From ASV31 sp965229765 (GTDB taxonomy: Bacteria > Pseudomonadota > Alphaproteobacteria > Rhodobacterales > Rhodobacteraceae): DNA of 64,000 nucleotides. This document shows, piece after piece, positions 49,163 through 57,749 of this stretch. Under the pieces are notes generated by a model. That model was not told the origin of the DNA. It did not search any database and saw only the letters and a list, made by a program, of their open reading frames with translations. The stretch spans positions 930,001-994,000 of the forward strand of contig CBDDJT010000003.1 of the NCBI GenBank assembly GCA_965229765.1, written 5' to 3'. Position 1 is the stretch's first letter. Each line of letters begins with the position of its first letter. The translations under genes were made by a program, and so were the position numbers.

Positions 49163-50578
49163 TCATTCCAGTGCCGGAATGTCCGTGCGGAATATCGCGG
49201 CGGGATTGCCCTTGGCGCGGTCCTGGAACGTTGGATCAAGCGGGATTTCCGCGGGCTGGATGCCGAAATGCGATGCCAGACGGCTTTGCGCGGCCAGAAG
49301 CTTGTAGCGGCTGAACGATAGGCTCGCATCCGCGCTGACATCCTGAAAGCGCACGTTGTAATAGCTGCGCTCGGCCGACAGAAGATCCAGCAGGCTCCGC
49401 GTGCCCGCCTCGAACTGGTCCTTGTACTGCTCTACGATCTGGCGGCTGGCGTGCAGCTGCCGGTCGATCAGCTGCACCCGCGCAAGGTTGGTCTGATGGC
49501 TGTTCCACGCCCGCGCGGCCAGCTCCTGCACGTCGCGCACCACCTCGTCGCGCTCGGCCATCGCCTCGCGCGTGCGCTGGGTATAGGCCACCCGGCGCGG
49601 CTGACGACCGCCGGTAAAGAACTCCCACCGGAACTGGAGCCCGACGAACGCATCGGTCTCGGAGCCCGAGTTGCCGCCCTGGTTGGTGCCATAGGTGACG
49701 CCCGCGCGCAGCTTGACCTCTGGCAGAAGGTCGGCCTCGCCGATCCCCTGCTCGTAATAGGTCCGCCGCACCAGCGTGTTGGCATAGCGCACCTGATAGC
49801 TGTTCTCGACGGCCTTCACCGTCAGCACCTGCAACGAATTGGGCAGCCCCGTGACATGCGGCACCGCCATGCCGCCGTGCGGCGCGTGACCGATCACCGC
49901 CTCATAGCGCGCCACGGCATCGGCCAGCGCGCGTTCCACGTCCAGCAGGGCCAGGCGCGCCGCCAGCGTGCGCTCGTCGATGGTGAACCCGTCCGCGGCG
50001 GGCAGGCGCCCGCCTGCCACAAGGTCTTTCACCTGCCGCCCGATCTCGTGGTGGCGCGCAAGGTTCTGCGCCATCACGCTGCGCAGGTACCGGTGGCGCA
50101 TCACGTCGATGTAGGCCTCGACCGCGTTCAGCGCCATCGTCTCGGACGCATCCAGCAGCCGGAAGATCGCGCCATCCACCTGCGCCGCGCCCCGGTAGAC
50201 GAGGTTGGCGCGCCGGTAGCCGTCGAAGATGGTGTACTCCGCCGCGATCCCCACCTCGGCGGTCAGCCGGGTCTGGCCGTTGTTGGCCGCCGACAGCCGC
50301 CCCGGGGCATCGACGTAATTGGCGCCCGCGTCGCCGAACAGCGACAGCGTCGGCAGGAACTCTCCCTGAAGCGACAGTAGCTCGAACGCGCTGGCCTGCA
50401 CATCGGCGTTCGCGGCCCGCTGCGCCGGGTTCTGCGTGACGGCCGCGCGCACCGCATCGACAAGGGGTTCCGCCGCCGCCCCCCCTGCGCCCAGAAAAAG
50501 CGCCATCACAGCGCCCAGCATACCCGTCCGTCGCCCCCCAAGGCGGCAGTCACCCGTCATTATCACCGGCAGCACCAT
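49163..50578 (-). CDS. TolC-family outer-membrane channel protein
   Basis: A 471-residue protein. The signal peptide region is MLGAVMALFLGAGGAAA, followed by two TolC repeats rich in helical heptads; EPLVDAVRAAVTQNPAQRAA opens the first and LPEVKLRAGVTYGTNQGG lies in the second. ARVQLIDRQLHASRQIVEQY is typical of the coiled-coil tunnel. It forms the exit duct of the type I secretion system and is the first gene of the TolC-ABC-HlyD operon. The start could be 50578, or ATGs at 50560 or 50521; all keep the signal peptide and none has a strong ribosome site. Confidence 0.92.
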   Translation of the reverse strand: MVLPVIMTGDCRLGGRRTGMLGAVMALFLGAGGAAAEPLVDAVRAAVTQNPAQRAANADVQASAFELLSLQGEFLPTLSLFGDAGANYVDAPGRLSAANNGQTRLTAEVGIAAEYTIFDGYRRANLVYRGAAQVDGAIFRLLDASETMALNAVEAYIDVMRHRYLRSVMAQNLARHHEIGRQVKDLVAGGRLPAADGFTIDERTLAARLALLDVERALADAVARYEAVIGHAPHGGMAVPHVTGLPNSLQVLTVKAVENSYQVRYANTLVRRTYYEQGIGEADLLPEVKLRAGVTYGTNQGGNSGSETDAFVGLQFRWEFFTGGRQPRRVAYTQRTREAMAERDEVVRDVQELAARAWNSHQTNLARVQLIDRQLHASRQIVEQYKDQFEAGTRSLLDLLSAERSYYNVRFQDVSADASLSFSRYKLLAAQSRLASHFGIQPAEIPLDPTFQDRAKGNPAAIFRTDIPALE

Positions 50579-50695
50579 CCCGAAATTTGAACGCCCCGGC
50601 AGCAGGGGCGCGTTAAAACCCTTTGGAAGTTAACGGATATGTGCGCCATGACAACCGTGCGCAGACATCCTGGCCGGGATTCATCCACAGCGTGG

Positions 50696-51079
50696 CTAGG
50701 TTGCATACCCCGCCACGGCGGCAAGGATCAGAACATAGGTCACCTGGTGCGCGAACTGGTCGGCGCCCATGGCGATCCAGTAGCCCTGCCGCTCTGGCGT
50801 CAGGTGCAGCAGACGGCCGATCTGCACCTTTGACCAGTCGATATGGTAGTGCAGCACCACCTCTGCCACCACAACTGCCGCCACCACGGTCATCGACACC
50901 GGCGCAAGCAGAAGCACGGGAACCGTGCAAAGCCCGTGAACCCCGGCATGCAAAAGGCCACCGGGATGCCCGTAGCGGCCCTTGTTGCGCACCATCCAGC
51001 CGCTCTGGAACAGGTAGTCGGCGGCCAGGTGCTTGATCTGGAACAGCATGAGAAGCCACAGAATCGTGCCGGCGCTCAT
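50696..51079 (-). CDS. DUF3307 membrane protein
   Basis: A 127-residue integral membrane protein of the DUF3307 family: FQIKHLAADYLFQSGWMV and HYHIDWSKVQ with three or four spans. Family members keep conserved His/Asp residues (HLAADYLFQ, HAGVHGL, HYHIDW), hinting at metal binding, but no function is established. Its start overlaps the end of the cNMP-binding gene (51076) by 4 bp, so the two are translated together. Confidence 0.85.
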   Translation of the reverse strand: MSAGTILWLLMLFQIKHLAADYLFQSGWMVRNKGRYGHPGGLLHAGVHGLCTVPVLLLAPVSMTVVAAVVVAEVVLHYHIDWSKVQIGRLLHLTPERQGYWIAMGADQFAHQVTYVLILAAVAGYAT

Positions 51080-51780
51080 GGCGATTCGCCCGTACGGGCC
51101 AAACGTGCATTGGCTTCGATCAGCTTGCGGCGGGTCGCCGTGCTCAGGCTTTGCTCAAGAAACAGGCGGAATTCTCCATCGTTGCGGCAGATACGCCGCA
51201 ATGTATCCCCGGGTACTGTAAAGACCCGCGCGCCTGATTCGACAATGACACTTGCCGACGCAGGGCCCGCTTCAAGGACATTCATCTCGCCAACCATGCC
51301 GCGCGCGATCTCGGCGACCTTGGCGCCACCGGCCACCACCCGCGCCGAGCCCGAGGCCACGTAGTGCAGATGCGTCACCGGCTCGCCCTCTTCGGTCAGC
51401 ACCACACCGTCGCGTACATCGCGCCATGTCCCGGCATCCAGCAGCCGCCGCGCGGCGGTCTTGGGATAATGCGGCAGCGCGTCGTTCAGGAACGCCGTCT
51501 CCTCGGCGTTGAACCGCACCCTGTGCCGCAGCCAGAAGATCCGCGCGATCCCGATGATGCTGATGACGATCCAGAAGATCTGGATGATGGCCGCAGACAG
51601 GTTGAACGACGTGGGCAGGCTGATCAGCACCAGAGTGGCGGCAATCAGGTTGAGCAAGGCATAGGTGTAGGAAGAGCCCCGGATCAGGCCGCCTTGAAGG
51701 GCGGCATAGGACCCGATGTAGAACGCGACACCGGCAAATCCGACCCAGTCAAGAAGGCCAGAGGCGTAGAACGCCGACAT
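51076..51780 (-). CDS. Membrane protein with C-terminal cyclic-nucleotide-binding fold (Popeye-like layout)
   Basis: A 234-residue protein. Three membrane spans (about residues 8-80: VGFAGVAFYIGSYAALQGG, YALLNLIAATLVLISLP, AAIIQIFWIVISIIGIARIF) are joined to a cNMP-binding fold (about 105-225). In the phosphate-binding cassette the motif reads MVGEMNVLEAGPASASV: Gly-Glu is kept, but the Arg that clamps the cyclic phosphate is replaced. Binding of cAMP may thus be weak or absent. The order of three spans then a cNMP fold is that of Popeye-domain proteins. It is coupled to the DUF3307 gene; an in-frame ATG at 51801 is less likely than 51780. Confidence 0.85.
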   Translation of the reverse strand: MSAFYASGLLDWVGFAGVAFYIGSYAALQGGLIRGSSYTYALLNLIAATLVLISLPTSFNLSAAIIQIFWIVISIIGIARIFWLRHRVRFNAEETAFLNDALPHYPKTAARRLLDAGTWRDVRDGVVLTEEGEPVTHLHYVASGSARVVAGGAKVAEIARGMVGEMNVLEAGPASASVIVESGARVFTVPGDTLRRICRNDGEFRLFLEQSLSTATRRKLIEANARLARTGESP

Positions 51781-51929
51781 GAAAGACCCCCCCACACACA
51801 CGCTTCACACTCATGGCCGAGCCGTTGCTAGGGAAAAGCCGGCCGTGGTTCAAGTCCGGCACCGACACTCCGTTGTCTTGTTGCGTCGCCGCGAATAGAC
51901 ACGCAGGCGACCCTACGGAGACCCCCCGC

Positions 51930-53156
51930 TTGCCCCAGACCTCCAGCACCGCGACGCCCCTCGCGCAGTCCGCCCCGCGCACCGACTGGGCGCTTGTGGT
52001 CACCGCGGTTGTCGGTGGTGTTGTCGCCGCACTTTTCGTGGGCAAGGTGCCCCCGGCCCTGCCCGCGATCCGCGCCGACCTCGGGCTAAGCCTCGTCGCC
52101 GGCGGTTTCGTGGTGTCCATGTTCAGCGGGCTGGGGATGCTACTGGCCGCCGCGGTCGGAACGCTGGCCGACCGGCTGGGACGGCGGCGGCTGGTGACGG
52201 CCGGATTCTCCTGTCTGGTGGTGGGCGGCCTCCTCGGCGCGCTGGCGGGCGGATTGCCGGCGCTGCTGGTGTCGCGCTTTCTCGAAGGCGTGGGCTTCAT
52301 CGCCGTGGGCACCGCCCTTCCCGCCGTCGTCGCGGCGGCCGCGCTGTCATCCGACCGCCCGCTCGCGATCACGCTGTGGAGCCTGTATACCCCCGGCGGC
52401 ATGACGCTGGCGATCCTTCTCGCGCCGCTTGTCATCGGCGCATCCGGCTGGCGCATGTTCTGGCTGGTCATCACCCTCGTGGCGCTGCTGGCGGGACTCG
52501 CCGTCATCCGCGCCATGGGACGCGTCCGGATGCCCGCACCGCCAGCGGGCCGCCCGTCCACCGTGATCCGCGAAACGCTGGCGCATCCGCCGCTTCTGAT
52601 GCTGGCGCTGTGCTTCGGGACCTATGCGCTCAACTGGGTCAGCCTGATGGTCTGGCTGCCAACCTTCCTGTCAGACGCCTTCGCGGCGGGTCTGGGGCGC
52701 GCCTCGGTCTTCACCGCGCTCGTGGTGATGGGGAACCTGCCCGGCATCCTGCTCGGCGGCTGGCTGGTCAGGCGCGGCGTCGGGCTGCTGACGCTCGTGA
52801 CCCTTGCCAACGCCGTCATGGTGCTTTGCGTCCTCGGCATCTTTCCCGACGTCCTGCCGCCGGCGGCGCGGCTTGCCCTGTGCGTGCTGTTCTCGCTGGC
52901 CGGCGGGCTGATCCCCGCCGTGCTCTTCAACGCGGTGCCGCGCTATGCCCGCAGCGCCGGGCACCTCGCGGCGGCGAACGGAATGCTCATGCAGGGCTCG
53001 GCGATGGGTCAGTTCATCGGTGCGCCCATCGTCGCCGCCTCGGTCTCTGCGGCGGGCGGCGCCTGGACCGGCGCCATAACCCCCATGGTCGTCGCCGCGG
53101 CGGTGTCGTTCGCGTCCGGCTGGGCGCTGTCGCGCCAGCCTCCCACCGCGGTCTGA
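51930..53156 (+). CDS. MFS permease (CynX/NimT-like)
   Basis: A 12-span major facilitator of about 408 residues. The A-motif lies in the loop after span 2 (GTLADRLGRRRLVTAG) and a weaker copy after span 8. The family moves organic anions, nitroimidazoles, cyanate or drugs; the substrate cannot be set. I prefer a TTG start at 51930 with GGAGA about 8 nt upstream, giving MPQTSSTATPLAQSAPRTDW before the first span. The ATG at 51813 would add 39 unlikely hydrophilic residues. It diverges from the cNMP-binding gene and converges with the MDR gene. Confidence 0.86.
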   Translation: MPQTSSTATPLAQSAPRTDWALVVTAVVGGVVAALFVGKVPPALPAIRADLGLSLVAGGFVVSMFSGLGMLLAAAVGTLADRLGRRRLVTAGFSCLVVGGLLGALAGGLPALLVSRFLEGVGFIAVGTALPAVVAAAALSSDRPLAITLWSLYTPGGMTLAILLAPLVIGASGWRMFWLVITLVALLAGLAVIRAMGRVRMPAPPAGRPSTVIRETLAHPPLLMLALCFGTYALNWVSLMVWLPTFLSDAFAAGLGRASVFTALVVMGNLPGILLGGWLVRRGVGLLTLVTLANAVMVLCVLGIFPDVLPPAARLALCVLFSLAGGLIPAVLFNAVPRYARSAGHLAAANGMLMQGSAMGQFIGAPIVAASVSAAGGAWTGAITPMVVAAAVSFASGWALSRQPPTAV

Positions 53157-53166
53157 CCGCCGCCGC

Positions 53167-54252
53167 TCAGGCCAGCACCGCGATCTTGCCCACGTGGTGC
53201 TTTTCCAGAAACGCCGTCTGCGCCGCGTGCAGCTCGCGCAGGGGCCATGTCGCGGCCAGAAGCGGCCGGATCTCGGCCCGCTCGATATAGCCCACCACGT
53301 CGCCGAACACATGCTGCGGCACGATGGTGGACCCGGTGAAGGTCAGGTCGTTGAGGTAGAAGGTCCGCAGGTCCAACTCCACGATGGGCCCGGCGATCGC
53401 GCCAGAGCAGGTATAACGCCCGCCCCGTGCCAAAGCCTCGATCACCTGCGGGAAATACGGCCCGCCGACGATATCGGCCACCACCGTCACGCTGTCGCGC
53501 CCGATGGCCTGCCGCAGGGCGGCGCGCAGGTCGCCGGGCGCGCGCGGCAGCAGCGCATCCGCCCCCAGGGGCGCCAGCGCCGCGTGCTTGTCCGGCGAGG
53601 CCATGCCGACCACCACCGCACCGCGCCGCTTGGCCAGCTGCACCAGCGCCGATCCCACACCGCCCGACGCGCCCGTCACCAGCACCACGTCGCCCGCCAC
53701 AGCGCCAGCGCGCGACAGCATCCCCTCTGCCGTGGTGTAAGAGCACGAAAACGTCGCCAGTTCCGCGTCGCTCAGGTCACTGTCCACCGCCGCCACGTTG
53801 CGCGCCGGGATCACCGTGTATTCCGCGAACCCCCCGTCCATCTCGGACCCGAAATACCGCGCCCGGTCCATGTCCATCGGCGCGGCGGGGTCGCGCACCC
53901 AGTTGTCGGTGATGACGCGCCGCCCGATCAGCGCGGCATCGGCCCCCTCGCCCACCGCCTCGACCACGCCGCAGACATCGGCGCCCTGGATGCGCGGAAA
54001 TCCCAGGCCCGAGGCACCCCACGTCCCGTCGCCGTGCAAGTCGGGCGCCGGATCGCTCGTGGTCGGCCCGCGCACCTCCTTGGCGTACCAGCCCGCCCGC
54101 GTGTTGACGTCGGTGTTGTTCAGCCCGCAGGCGCCGACCCGGATCAACACCTCGCCCGGTCCCGGCGCGGGCCTTGGCCAGTCCTCGTGCCAGACCATCT
54201 GGTCCATCCCGCCATGGCCCATCGTCACCATTGCCTTCATCGTGTCCGCCAT
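53167..54252 (-). CDS. Zinc-independent MDR oxidoreductase (quinone oxidoreductase-like)
   Basis: A 361-residue medium-chain dehydrogenase/reductase. The GroES-like N-terminus has GEVLIRVGACGLNNTDVNTR, where the Asn-rich segment replaces the zinc Cys of alcohol dehydrogenases, followed by GADVCGVVEAVG. The Rossmann site is VLVTGASGGVGSALVQLAK, and the end is EKHHVGKIAVLA. It would reduce quinones or enones, or act as a crotonyl-CoA-like reductase, with NADPH. It is transcribed away from the GST operon. The 146-bp divergent gap (54253-54398) shows no clear promoter or operator. Confidence 0.89.
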   Translation of the reverse strand: MADTMKAMVTMGHGGMDQMVWHEDWPRPAPGPGEVLIRVGACGLNNTDVNTRAGWYAKEVRGPTTSDPAPDLHGDGTWGASGLGFPRIQGADVCGVVEAVGEGADAALIGRRVITDNWVRDPAAPMDMDRARYFGSEMDGGFAEYTVIPARNVAAVDSDLSDAELATFSCSYTTAEGMLSRAGAVAGDVVLVTGASGGVGSALVQLAKRRGAVVVGMASPDKHAALAPLGADALLPRAPGDLRAALRQAIGRDSVTVVADIVGGPYFPQVIEALARGGRYTCSGAIAGPIVELDLRTFYLNDLTFTGSTIVPQHVFGDVVGYIERAEIRPLLAATWPLRELHAAQTAFLEKHHVGKIAVLA

Positions 54253-54398
54253 CGCGCCCTCCGCTCTTTCCGCAGGCCCAAGGCTAGGCCCCCCGGCCCC
54301 GTCTGGCCAGAGCCGGGCCGCAAGCCCGCCGCCAAACCCCTTGGGCCGCCCCCCGAATCCGCGCTAAGCAGGGCCGACCCCGCCCGGACGGAGACCGC

Positions 54399-55091
54399 AT
54401 GTCCCTCGACTACACGCTCTACTACTGGCCGATCCCGTTTCGCGGCCATATCCCCCGCTTCATCCTCGCAGAGGCCGGCGCCGCCTGGGACGAACCCGGC
54501 TTCGACGAGATGCTCGCGCTCAAGGACGCAGACCCCAAGGACCAGCCGACCCCCTTCATGGGCCCGCCCCTGCTGCACCACCACGCCAGCGACACCTGGC
54601 TGTCGCAGATGCCCGCCATCGCCATGGCGCTGGGCCGCCGCCACGGGCTTTGCCATGACCCCGACCTCGACCTGCGGCTCGCCTGCGACGCCTCTGACGT
54701 CCTGCTCGAGATCACCAACAGCCACGGCGCGCAGATGTGGGATCACGACGACTGGACAGCGTTTCGCGCCGACCGCCTGCCGCGCTGGATGCGTATGCAT
54801 GACCGCATCGCGGCCCGGGCCGGGGACGGCTGGCTGTCGGGCACCGAAGCGCCCGGGCTGGGCGACCTGAGCCTCGGCGCGCTCTGGCACACCATGGCCG
54901 ACCGGCTGCCGCCCCTGCGCGCCGATCTCGACAGCCACGCCCCCGCGCTGGCCGACCTTGCGGACAGGGTCGCCGCGCGCCCCGCCATTGCCGATCTGCG
55001 CGCAAGCTGGGACGACAGCCCATGGCGCTATTGCGCGGGCCAGATCGAAGCCTCGATTCTCGACATGCTGGAAAGGGACGACAGACAATGA
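54399..55091 (+). CDS. Glutathione S-transferase-family protein
   Basis: A 230-residue protein with a thioredoxin-like N-terminal domain (YTLYYWPIPFRGHIPRFILAE; the Tyr and Arg near the front could contact glutathione) and an all-helical C-terminal domain (GLGDLSLGALWHTMADRL). The residues KDQPTPFMGPPLL follow the cis-Pro site. Bacterial GSTs conjugate, dehalogenate or isomerise, including maleylpyruvate-type isomerisation. A specific role is not shown. It overlaps the next gene by 4 bp (ATGA at 55088) and leads the GST/CMD-like/P450 operon. Confidence 0.85.
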   Translation: MSLDYTLYYWPIPFRGHIPRFILAEAGAAWDEPGFDEMLALKDADPKDQPTPFMGPPLLHHHASDTWLSQMPAIAMALGRRHGLCHDPDLDLRLACDASDVLLEITNSHGAQMWDHDDWTAFRADRLPRWMRMHDRIAARAGDGWLSGTEAPGLGDLSLGALWHTMADRLPPLRADLDSHAPALADLADRVAARPAIADLRASWDDSPWRYCAGQIEASILDMLERDDRQ

Positions 55092-55474
55092 GCATCTTCG
55101 ACGAGGACCTGTTCCTCAAGGGACTGGAACAGCGCAAGGCCACGGTGGGCGCCGACTATGTCGAGAAGAACCTCGCCGAGGCCGACGACTTCTCGCGCCC
55201 GTTTCAAGAGGCGATGACCGCATGGTGCTGGGGCTTCGGCTGGGGCGACGACGTGATCGACGCCAAGACCCGCAGCATGATGAACCTCGCCATGATCGGC
55301 GCGCTGGGCAAGATGACCGAATGGGAAATCCACTGCCGGGGCGCGATCCGCAACGGCGTTACCCAGGACGAGATCCGCGCCATCATCCACGTGGTCGCGA
55401 TCTACTGCGGCGTGCCGCAGGGACTGGAATGCTTCCGTGCCGCCCGCCGCGTGCTGGCCGAACACGCAGACTGA
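55088..55474 (+). CDS. Carboxymuconolactone decarboxylase-family protein
   Basis: A 128-residue all-helical protein. The hallmark segment is WGFGWGDDVIDAKTRSMMNL, followed by EWEIHCRGAIRNGVTQDEI and IHVVAIYCGVPQG. This is the gamma-carboxymuconolactone decarboxylase form (His in EIHCRGA) and not the CxxC AhpD form. In the protocatechuate pathway such enzymes decarboxylate the lactone, but no other pca gene is near. A decarboxylase or lactonase acting on the product of the adjacent P450/GST is possible. Confidence 0.89.
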   Translation: MSIFDEDLFLKGLEQRKATVGADYVEKNLAEADDFSRPFQEAMTAWCWGFGWGDDVIDAKTRSMMNLAMIGALGKMTEWEIHCRGAIRNGVTQDEIRAIIHVVAIYCGVPQGLECFRAARRVLAEHAD

Positions 55475-55481
55475 CCGCCAC

Positions 55482-56663
55482 ATGACCTTGGCGCCCGACT
55501 GCCCGGTCGACTTCTACGGCCCCGAAACGCTGGCCGACCCGCAACCGGCCTACCGCGCCATGCTGGCCGCCGGGCCGGTGGTCTGGCTGCCAGCGCAGGG
55601 CCTGCACGCAATCTGCGGGTTCAGCGCGCTGACCGCCAGCCTGCGTGACCACCGAAGCTTTCGCTCGGGCCACGGCGTGTCGATCAATGACGATGTCAAC
55701 GCGATCCTCGTGGGCAGCACGCTCAACTCGGACCCGCCGCAGCATGACACCACCCGCGCAATCACCTTCACGCCGCTCACGCCCAAGGCGCTGCAACAGG
55801 TGCGGGACCGGATCGAGGCCGAGGCAAACGCCATCGCCGACCATGTCTGCGGCATGGGCAGCTTCGACGCCGCGCGCGACCTCGCCCCGCATATCCCGCT
55901 GACCACGGTGCGCGATCTGGTGGGGCTCGGCGACCGGGGCAAGCCCCGGATGCTCGACTGGGCGGCGGCCACGTTCGAGCTGATGGGCGACCCGCGCGAC
56001 CGCCGCGAGACCGCCACCGCCAACCTGCGCGAGATGCGCGGCTTTCTGGACGATGCGGCGACCATAGACGGGCTGGCGCCCGATGGCTGGGCGCGCCGCG
56101 CCATCGACCGCGCGACCGAGACGGGCATGGACCCTGCGCGCGCGGTCGAACTGATGCGCGACTACATCGCGCCCAGCCTCGACACAACGATTTCGGCCAT
56201 CGGCTACGGCATCCACCTCTTCGCGCGCCACCCCGACCAGTGGGACCGCCTGCGCGCCGACCGCGCCCTGATGAAATCCGCCATCGAAGAGATCGTGCGG
56301 CTCAACACCCCGATCCGCGCCTTCACCCGGTTGCTCGACACCGACGTCACCGTCGCGGGCCTGACGCTGGCGGCAGGCGACCGCGTCCTGATGGTCTTTG
56401 GCGCGGCCAACCGCGATCCCGCGCGCTGGGACGACCCCGACGGCTTCGACATCGGGCGCGACACGCGCGGGCACGTGGGGTTCGGCCATGGGGTGCATAC
56501 CTGTCTGGGCATGCACCTCGCCCGGCTGGAGATGACGTGCCTGTTCGGCGCGCTGGCCGACCGCGTCGCCCGGTTCGAGCCGCTGGGCCGGCCCGCGACC
56601 GCCGTCAACGCCACCATCCATGCCTATGCCAGCGTGCCGGTGCGGGCGATCGCGGCGGGCTGA
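55482..56663 (+). CDS. Cytochrome P450
   Basis: A 393-residue soluble bacterial P450. The haem-binding loop is FGHGVHTCLGMHLAR (axial Cys), the ExxR motif lies in IEEIVRLNTPIRAFTR, and the I-helix segment is YIAPSLDTTISAI. The Asp-Thr pair is kept, but the usual Ala-Gly before it is Pro-Ser, which may change oxygen activation. It inserts oxygen into a small organic substrate, possibly an aromatic ether or terpene. No ferredoxin or ferredoxin-reductase gene is nearby. It begins 8 bp after the CMD-like gene; an array of 11-bp repeats follows its stop. Confidence 0.92.
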   Translation: MTLAPDCPVDFYGPETLADPQPAYRAMLAAGPVVWLPAQGLHAICGFSALTASLRDHRSFRSGHGVSINDDVNAILVGSTLNSDPPQHDTTRAITFTPLTPKALQQVRDRIEAEANAIADHVCGMGSFDAARDLAPHIPLTTVRDLVGLGDRGKPRMLDWAAATFELMGDPRDRRETATANLREMRGFLDDAATIDGLAPDGWARRAIDRATETGMDPARAVELMRDYIAPSLDTTISAIGYGIHLFARHPDQWDRLRADRALMKSAIEEIVRLNTPIRAFTRLLDTDVTVAGLTLAAGDRVLMVFGAANRDPARWDDPDGFDIGRDTRGHVGFGHGVHTCLGMHLARLEMTCLFGALADRVARFEPLGRPATAVNATIHAYASVPVRAIAAG

Positions 56664-56669
56664 CCCCGC

Positions 56670-56713
56670 GCCGACGTTTTGCCGACGTTGTGCCGACGTT
56701 ATGCTGACGTGCG
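56670..56713. repeat. Four tandem 11-bp repeats (iteron-like)
   Basis: Four units in a row: GCCGACGTTTT (56670-56680), GCCGACGTTGT (56681-56691), GCCGACGTTAT (56692-56702) and a weaker GCTGACGTGCG (56703-56713). The period is about one helical turn, so all copies face the same side of the DNA. They lie 6 bp after the P450 stop and about 105 bp before the pirin start. The remaining part of the gap, to 56818, shows only the pirin ribosome site. Confidence 0.8.
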
Positions 56714-56818
56714 GATTCGGGGCCTTCGGCACAGCCCCCGTGCGCCCGCGCACAGGCCCCCCGCTTGATCCCGCCGCGCCGCGCACGATCTAAGAGGCAG
56801 CGAACAGGAGCCCCGCAC

Positions 56819-57730
56819 ATGACCTTCAGACCCGTCGTTTCCACCCGCCGCTCGCAGCCCACGATGGAGGGCGCCGGCGTCCACCTGCACCGCGTCTTCG
56901 GCTTCGGCGATCCCGCCGAAAGCGATCCGTTCCTGTTGCTTGACGACTTCCGCAACGACGTCCCCGACCATTACGCCAAGGGCTTTCCCTGGCACCCCCA
57001 CCGCGGGATCGAGACGATCACCTACGTCCTGCAAGGCACCGTGGAACACGCGGATTCCCTTGGAAACACAGGCAAACTCGGCCCCGGCTCGGTTCAGTGG
57101 ATGACCGCGGGGTCGGGCATCCTGCACCAGGAAATGCCCAAGGGGAACATCGCCGGGCAGATGCACGGATTTCAGCTCTGGGCCAACCTGCCCGCGTCGC
57201 TGAAGATGACCGCGCCGCGCTACCAGGACATCGGCGGCGGCGACATCCCGACCGAAATCGACGACGACGGCACCGAGGTGCGGATCATCACCGGCAGCTT
57301 CTGGGGCCGCCGCGGCCCGGTCGACGGCATCGCCGCCGATCCGCTGTATCTCGACGTCAAGGTGCCGCCCAACACCCGCAAGTCGCTTCCCGTCGACACC
57401 CGCGCCAACGCCTTCGCCTATGTCTTCCAGGGCAAGGCCCGTTTCGCCGACGCCGCCGCCCCTGTCGGCGTGCGCGTGGAAAAAGAGGTGGCTGGCCAAG
57501 AGGTTAACATCCGCGACATGTCGGGCAACCGGACGCTGGTGCGGTTCGGAAACGGCGATGACGTGACGGTCCAGACCGGCGAAGAGGGCGTGCGCTTTCT
57601 GCTGGTCGCCGGCCGCCCGATCGAGGAACCGGTCGCCTGGCACGGACCCATCGTGATGAACACCCGCGCCGAACTGATGCAGGCGGTCAAGGAACTTCAG
57701 AACGGCACCTTCATCAAGGCCGCGCACTGA
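56819..57730 (+). CDS. Pirin-family bicupin protein
   Basis: A 303-residue protein of normal pirin length. The N-terminal cupin carries the metal site FPWHPHRGIETITYVLQG (His, His, His, Glu set) and SVQWMTAGSGILHQE with the fourth ligand; the C-terminal cupin lacks a metal site. Pirins can be quercetinases or redox-sensing co-regulators. The start at 56819 follows AGGAG at 8 nt. It converges on the SGNH hydrolase gene. Confidence 0.92.
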   Translation: MTFRPVVSTRRSQPTMEGAGVHLHRVFGFGDPAESDPFLLLDDFRNDVPDHYAKGFPWHPHRGIETITYVLQGTVEHADSLGNTGKLGPGSVQWMTAGSGILHQEMPKGNIAGQMHGFQLWANLPASLKMTAPRYQDIGGGDIPTEIDDDGTEVRIITGSFWGRRGPVDGIAADPLYLDVKVPPNTRKSLPVDTRANAFAYVFQGKARFADAAAPVGVRVEKEVAGQEVNIRDMSGNRTLVRFGNGDDVTVQTGEEGVRFLLVAGRPIEEPVAWHGPIVMNTRAELMQAVKELQNGTFIKAAH

Positions 57731-57749
57731 CGCGCGGCCCGGGGCGCCC

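Noticed and set aside
56670..56713. 11-bp repeats as a plasmid replication origin
   Set aside because: No rep, parA or parB gene and no AT-rich unwinding region are near; all surrounding genes are metabolic.
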